A stretch of 64,000 bases of DNA from Rhodoplanes sp. Z2-YC6860 (GTDB taxonomy: Bacteria; Pseudomonadota; Alphaproteobacteria; Rhizobiales; Xanthobacteraceae), in assembly GCF_001579845.1 (NCBI RefSeq), contig NZ_CP007440.1, positions 3,680,029-3,744,028 on the forward strand, given 5' to 3'. Position 1 is the first letter of the stretch. Every line of letters begins with the position of its first letter. The notes under the pieces were generated by a model. It was given only the letters and a program-made list of their open reading frames with translations. It made no database searches and was not told the DNA's origin. The translations under genes were made by a program, and so were the position numbers. This document shows, piece by piece, positions 61,336 to 64,000 of this stretch.

Positions 61336-61686
61336 ATGAGTTTGAAGCACGCCAAAACTCTGCGGAGTAACATGACCGATGCCGAGCAGCGGTTATGGTA
61401 CCGGCTGCGTGGGCATCGGTTCGATGCCATCAAGTTCAAGCGGCAGGTGCCGATTGGGCCATATATCGTCGACTTCGCGTGTATCAGCCGAAAGCTCATC
61501 CTGGAAATCGATGGCGGACAACATGCGGAAAGCAAAGCAGATGAGGTCCGCGACCAATGGCTCCGAACACAAGGTTTCCATGTGCTGAGATTCTGGAATA
61601 ACGATGTACTCAAACAGACGGATTCTGTTCTAGAAGTGATCATGGAAATTTTGAACGGCCATCAGCCAAGCTCTTCGAGCCTCTGA
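61336..61686 (+). CDS. DUF559-domain protein (Vsr/restriction-endonuclease-like fold)
   Basis: A 116-residue protein. The DUF559 pattern is seen in LRSNMTDAEQRLWYRLRG, FKRQVPIGPYIVDFAC, LILEIDGGQHAE and RDQWLRTQGFHVLRFWNNDV, with the D...E-x-D-x-x-x-H acidic cluster expected of PD-(D/E)XK-like nucleases. The biological role of such orphan proteins is not known. It starts 30 bases after the palindromic repeat and ends 3 bases before the psd start. Confidence 0.88.
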   Translation: MSLKHAKTLRSNMTDAEQRLWYRLRGHRFDAIKFKRQVPIGPYIVDFACISRKLILEIDGGQHAESKADEVRDQWLRTQGFHVLRFWNNDVLKQTDSVLEVIMEILNGHQPSSSSL

Positions 61687-61689
61687 CCC

Positions 61690-62388
61690 ATGTCCATCGT
61701 CAACTCCATCCGCTCGCAGCTTTCGCCGATCCATCCGCAGGGCTATCCGTTCGTCGGCGGCTTCGCGGTCGCGTCGCTGATCCTGTTTCTGATCTGGACG
61801 CCGCTCGGCTGGCTCGGCACGCTCGCCACTGCCTGGTGCGCTTACTTCTTCCGCGATCCCGTCCGGGTGACGCCATTGCGCGAAGGTCTCGTCGTCGCGC
61901 CGGCCGACGGCCGCGTCAGCCGGGTGATCAACGCCGTGCCGCCGCCGGAGATGGGGCTGGGCGACCGGCCGTTGCCGCGGATTTCGATCTTCATGAGCGT
62001 GTTCGACTGCCATGTGAACCGCAGCCCGATCGCGGGCCGGATCGACCGGATGGTCTATCGCGCCGGCAAGTTCCTCAACGCAGACCTCGACAAGGCGAGC
62101 GAGGACAACGAGCGCAATGCCTTCGTCATCACTGGCACCCGCTCGCGCATCGGAGTGGTGCAGATCGCGGGGCTGATTGCCCGCCGCATCGTGCCGTTCG
62201 TGCAGGAAGGGCAGTCCATCGCGGCGGGAGACCGGATCGGCATGATCCGTTTCGGCTCGCGGGTCGATGTCTATCTGCCGGAGGGCGGCCGGGCGCTGGT
62301 TGCCGAGGGCCAGCTCTCCTATGCCGGTGAAACCGTGCTGGCCGATCTCGCGGTGGCGGATCCGGGCCGCACCTATCGGGTTGGTTAA
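61690..62388 (+). CDS. psd: Phosphatidylserine decarboxylase proenzyme
   Basis: A 232-residue protein. One N-terminal hydrophobic helix, then [16 protein letters not shown] and [19 protein letters not shown], and the self-cleavage site IRFGSRVD (Gly-Ser; the Ser gives the pyruvoyl group). The short form with one anchor is usual for alphaproteobacteria. It converts phosphatidylserine to phosphatidylethanolamine. Directly followed by pssA, it completes the two-step pathway. Confidence 0.93.
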   Translation: MSIVNSIRSQLSPIHPQGYPFVGGFAVASLILFLIWTPLGWLGTLATAWCAYFFRDPVRVTPLREGLVVAPADGRVSRVINAVPPPEMGLGDRPLPRISIFMSVFDCHVNRSPIAGRIDRMVYRAGKFLNADLDKASEDNERNAFVITGTRSRIGVVQIAGLIARRIVPFVQEGQSIAAGDRIGMIRFGSRVDVYLPEGGRALVAEGQLSYAGETVLADLAVADPGRTYRVG

Positions 62389-62440
62389 CGCTGCCGTCGC
62401 CGGCGTGGCGACGCGGCGTGTAACGGGTTATATTGCGACC

Positions 62441-63316
62441 ATGTTCACACCCTTCGAACGCGAGCGAATGGAAGCCCGGCGCCAGCGGTTCCGCCGTATT
62501 CCGGTGCGCCTGCTGCTGCCGAACATGATCACGCTGCTCGCGCTCTGCGCGGGCCTGACCGCCATCCGGCTGGCCTTTGAGCAGAAGCTCGAATGGGCGC
62601 TCGCCGCGATCGTGTTCGCGGCGGCGCTGGACGGCATCGACGGCCGCGTCGCGCGCATGGTCAAAGGCCAGTCGAAGTTCGGTGCCGAACTCGACAGCCT
62701 CGCCGATTTCGTCAATTTCGGCTGCGCGCCGGGTCTGATCCTGTACCTCTGGGGCCTGCACGATCTCGGCAATGTCGGCTGGATCGTCGCGATGGTGTTC
62801 GCGATCTGCGGTGCTCTGCGCCTCGCGCGCTTCAACGTGATGATCGATGATCCGAACAAGCCGCTCTGGGCCGGCAACTTCTTCACCGGCATCCCGGCGC
62901 CGGCCGGCGCACTGGTGGTGATGCTGCCGATCTACGTCGATCTCGTCGGCGGCCCCAAGGTGGGGTCGACGCCGGCGCTGGTCTATACGCTCGCGATCGG
63001 CCTGCTGATGGTGTCGAAGCTTCCGGTGCTCTCCGGCAAGCGCGTCGGCAAGCGGGTCGATCCGGATGTCGTGCTGCCGGTGTTCGTCGCGGTGGTGCTG
63101 TTCTTCGCGCTGCTGATCGCCTATCCGTGGTGGGTGTTGAGCATCGGTACGGTGGTTTATTTGGCGAGCCTGCCGTTCGGCTGGCACACCTACCGCGAAT
63201 ATCAGCGCCACGATGCGGAGGCCGCAGCCGCGCAAGTGGCACACGTCGATGCGTCCGCCGCGCCGCCGCTCCAGCCACCCGACGAACACGGCGAGCGTCC
63301 GGCGCGGCTCAATTGA
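62441..63316 (+). CDS. pssA: CDP-diacylglycerol-serine O-phosphatidyltransferase
   Basis: A 291-residue membrane protein. The CDP-alcohol phosphotransferase motif DGIDGRVARMVKGQSKFGAE, then LDSLADF (DGxxAR...GxxxDxxxD) is intact, with about seven helices around it. It makes phosphatidylserine from CDP-diacylglycerol and serine. It follows psd by 52 bases. The C-terminus has a polar Ala/His/Pro tail of about 35 residues. Confidence 0.92.
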   Translation: MFTPFERERMEARRQRFRRIPVRLLLPNMITLLALCAGLTAIRLAFEQKLEWALAAIVFAAALDGIDGRVARMVKGQSKFGAELDSLADFVNFGCAPGLILYLWGLHDLGNVGWIVAMVFAICGALRLARFNVMIDDPNKPLWAGNFFTGIPAPAGALVVMLPIYVDLVGGPKVGSTPALVYTLAIGLLMVSKLPVLSGKRVGKRVDPDVVLPVFVAVVLFFALLIAYPWWVLSIGTVVYLASLPFGWHTYREYQRHDAEAAAAQVAHVDASAAPPLQPPDEHGERPARLN

Positions 63317-63359
63317 GCCGCCTTGCGCCCGTTTTCCGCTTATCCAAACAGGACCTCTC

Positions 63360-63959
63360 ATGCCCCGCGCCACCCGCGTCGTCACCGCAGCCGAGCGCAA
63401 GGACGCGCCTGTCCTCGACACGCTGATCCTGCCGCACGCCCAGCGCCAGGCGCAAAAGGGCTTTCTGTTCGGCGCCAAAGGCACCTGCGTCGAACTCGAT
63501 TTCGCCGAGCCGGTGCGGCTTCGCACCGATGACGCGCTGGTGCTCGACAACGGCGGTCTGGTCGAAGTGGTGGCCGAGCCCGAGCCGCTGGTCGAGGTGC
63601 GTGCCGCCGATCTGCCTTCGCTGGCGCGGCTGGCCTGGCATCTCGGCGACCGGCACGTGCCGGTTCAGATCTTCGAGCGCAAGCTCAGGCTGAAGCGCGA
63701 TCCGGCCATCGAAGAGCTGCTCGCGGCCCTCGGCGCCAAGGCGATGGCGATCGAAGCGCCGTTCGAGCCGGAGGGCGGCGCCTACGAGGCTGCTGCCGGC
63801 GGGCATCACCACGACCACGATCATGGTCACGATCACCACCATCATGACCACGCGCACGGCCATGGGCATCATGACCACGGTCATGTCCACGACGAACACT
63901 GTCAGCATCACGATCACGACCATCATCACGGCCATTCGCACGATCACAAGCACGGCTGA
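63360..63959 (+). CDS. ureE: Urease accessory protein UreE with histidine-rich tail
   Basis: A 199-residue protein. The UreE N-domain has LPHAQRQAQKGFLFG, and the metal-binding domain LARLAWHLGDRHVPVQIF with the conserved His. The C-terminal roughly 52 residues contain 29 His (GGHHHDHDHGHDHHHHDHAHG-like runs, shown only in part), a strong nickel-binding tail. It delivers nickel to urease. No urease structural gene is in the window; they may lie outside. Confidence 0.9.
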   Translation: MPRATRVVTAAERKDAPVLDTLILPHAQRQAQKGFLFGAKGTCVELDFAEPVRLRTDDALVLDNGGLVEVVAEPEPLVEVRAADLPSLARLAWHLGDRHVPVQIFERKLRLKRDPAIEELLAALGAKAMAIEAPFEPEGGAYEAAAGGHHHDHDHGHDHHHHDHAHGHGHHDHGHVHDEHCQHHDHDHHHGHSHDHKHG

Positions 63960-63968
63960 GGCGGGCGG

Positions 63969-64000
63969 ATGGCGCGGCTCAAGGACAAGATCGTCCTGAT
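63969..64000 (+). CDS. Start of an unidentified gene (3' truncated by window edge)
   Basis: ATG 63969 opens MARLKDKIVL, only 10 codons. It lies 9 bases after ureE. The text resembles the start of a short-chain dehydrogenase (KDKIVLIT-type), but a urease accessory gene cannot be excluded. Too short to name. Confidence 0.45.
   Translation, partial: MARLKDKIVL

Noticed and set aside
63309-63953. Minus-strand frame with a Met/Val-rich hydrophobic run
   Set aside because: It is the antisense of the UreE His codons (CAT/CAC read as ATG/GTG); no ribosome binding site.

Overview
The window is GC-rich, densely packed chromosomal DNA from an alphaproteobacterium. It most likely belongs to the Hyphomicrobiales (Rhizobiales), near the Bradyrhizobium/Rhodopseudomonas/Xanthobacteraceae lineages. 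The evidence is the base composition, the DUF930, DUF2059 and DUF2865 families, the gene order rpiA-DUF2059-gor next to a class II DAHP synthase, a plausible EcfG-type stress promoter, several orphan TctC binding proteins, and dispersed palindromic repeats. Family names come from motif recognition only; no search was run.

Layout. 0-7.4 kb: the end of kdpD, kdpE, a frameshifted polyphosphate kinase 2, a CorA-like transporter, a patatin phospholipase, acetoacetate decarboxylase, and a Pit phosphate transporter behind a PHO-box-like site. 7.7-12.7 kb: small proteins and membrane-anchored, alanine-rich helical proteins with a holin-like protein and a YihY protein, resembling an envelope stress module. 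12.7-14.6 kb: an MFS transporter, a degraded tctC remnant and a coiled-coil protein.

14.8-28.5 kb is the most interesting part. It is a catabolic island of four full tctC genes, a ThDP enzyme, an alpha/beta hydrolase, an acyl-CoA dehydrogenase, a UbiD-family decarboxylase, a type III CoA transferase, and a two-subunit Rieske dioxygenase without its electron-transfer partners. A MarR regulator lies in the middle. Four related sites (consensus about ATACCTTTGTTACAAAGG) lie at 15846, 19791, 22507 and 23309, one in front of each transcription unit, which suggests a single regulon. The substrate is not evident but is probably an aromatic or cyclic carboxylic acid.

28.5-43.3 kb is mainly housekeeping: tRNA-Val(CAC), gph, rpiA, gor, class II DAHP synthase, dgkA and nadE, with several envelope proteins and an EamA transporter. 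43.3-47.6 kb holds homogentisate catabolism (maiA, a MarR regulator, hmgA, fahA) and a Cys-rich copper-storage-like protein. 48.4-52.3 kb: cysS, then a translationally coupled chain of GNAT, a 37-residue membrane protein and cimA. 52.3-57.6 kb: an AraC regulator divergent from two alpha/beta hydrolases and a DUF302 protein, then a VOC protein, a PAP2 protein and a frameshifted Flp pilin. 58.4-64 kb: a LOG-family enzyme, an Atm1-like exporter, a DUF559 protein, psd and pssA for phosphatidylethanolamine synthesis, ureE with a histidine-rich tail, and the start of another gene.

Dispersed palindromic repeats occur at 1333-1447, 36269-36408/40782-40861 (sharing a 34-bp core) and 49884-50012/61176-61305 (a similar pair). 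No CRISPR array, insertion sequence, integrase or rRNA gene was seen.
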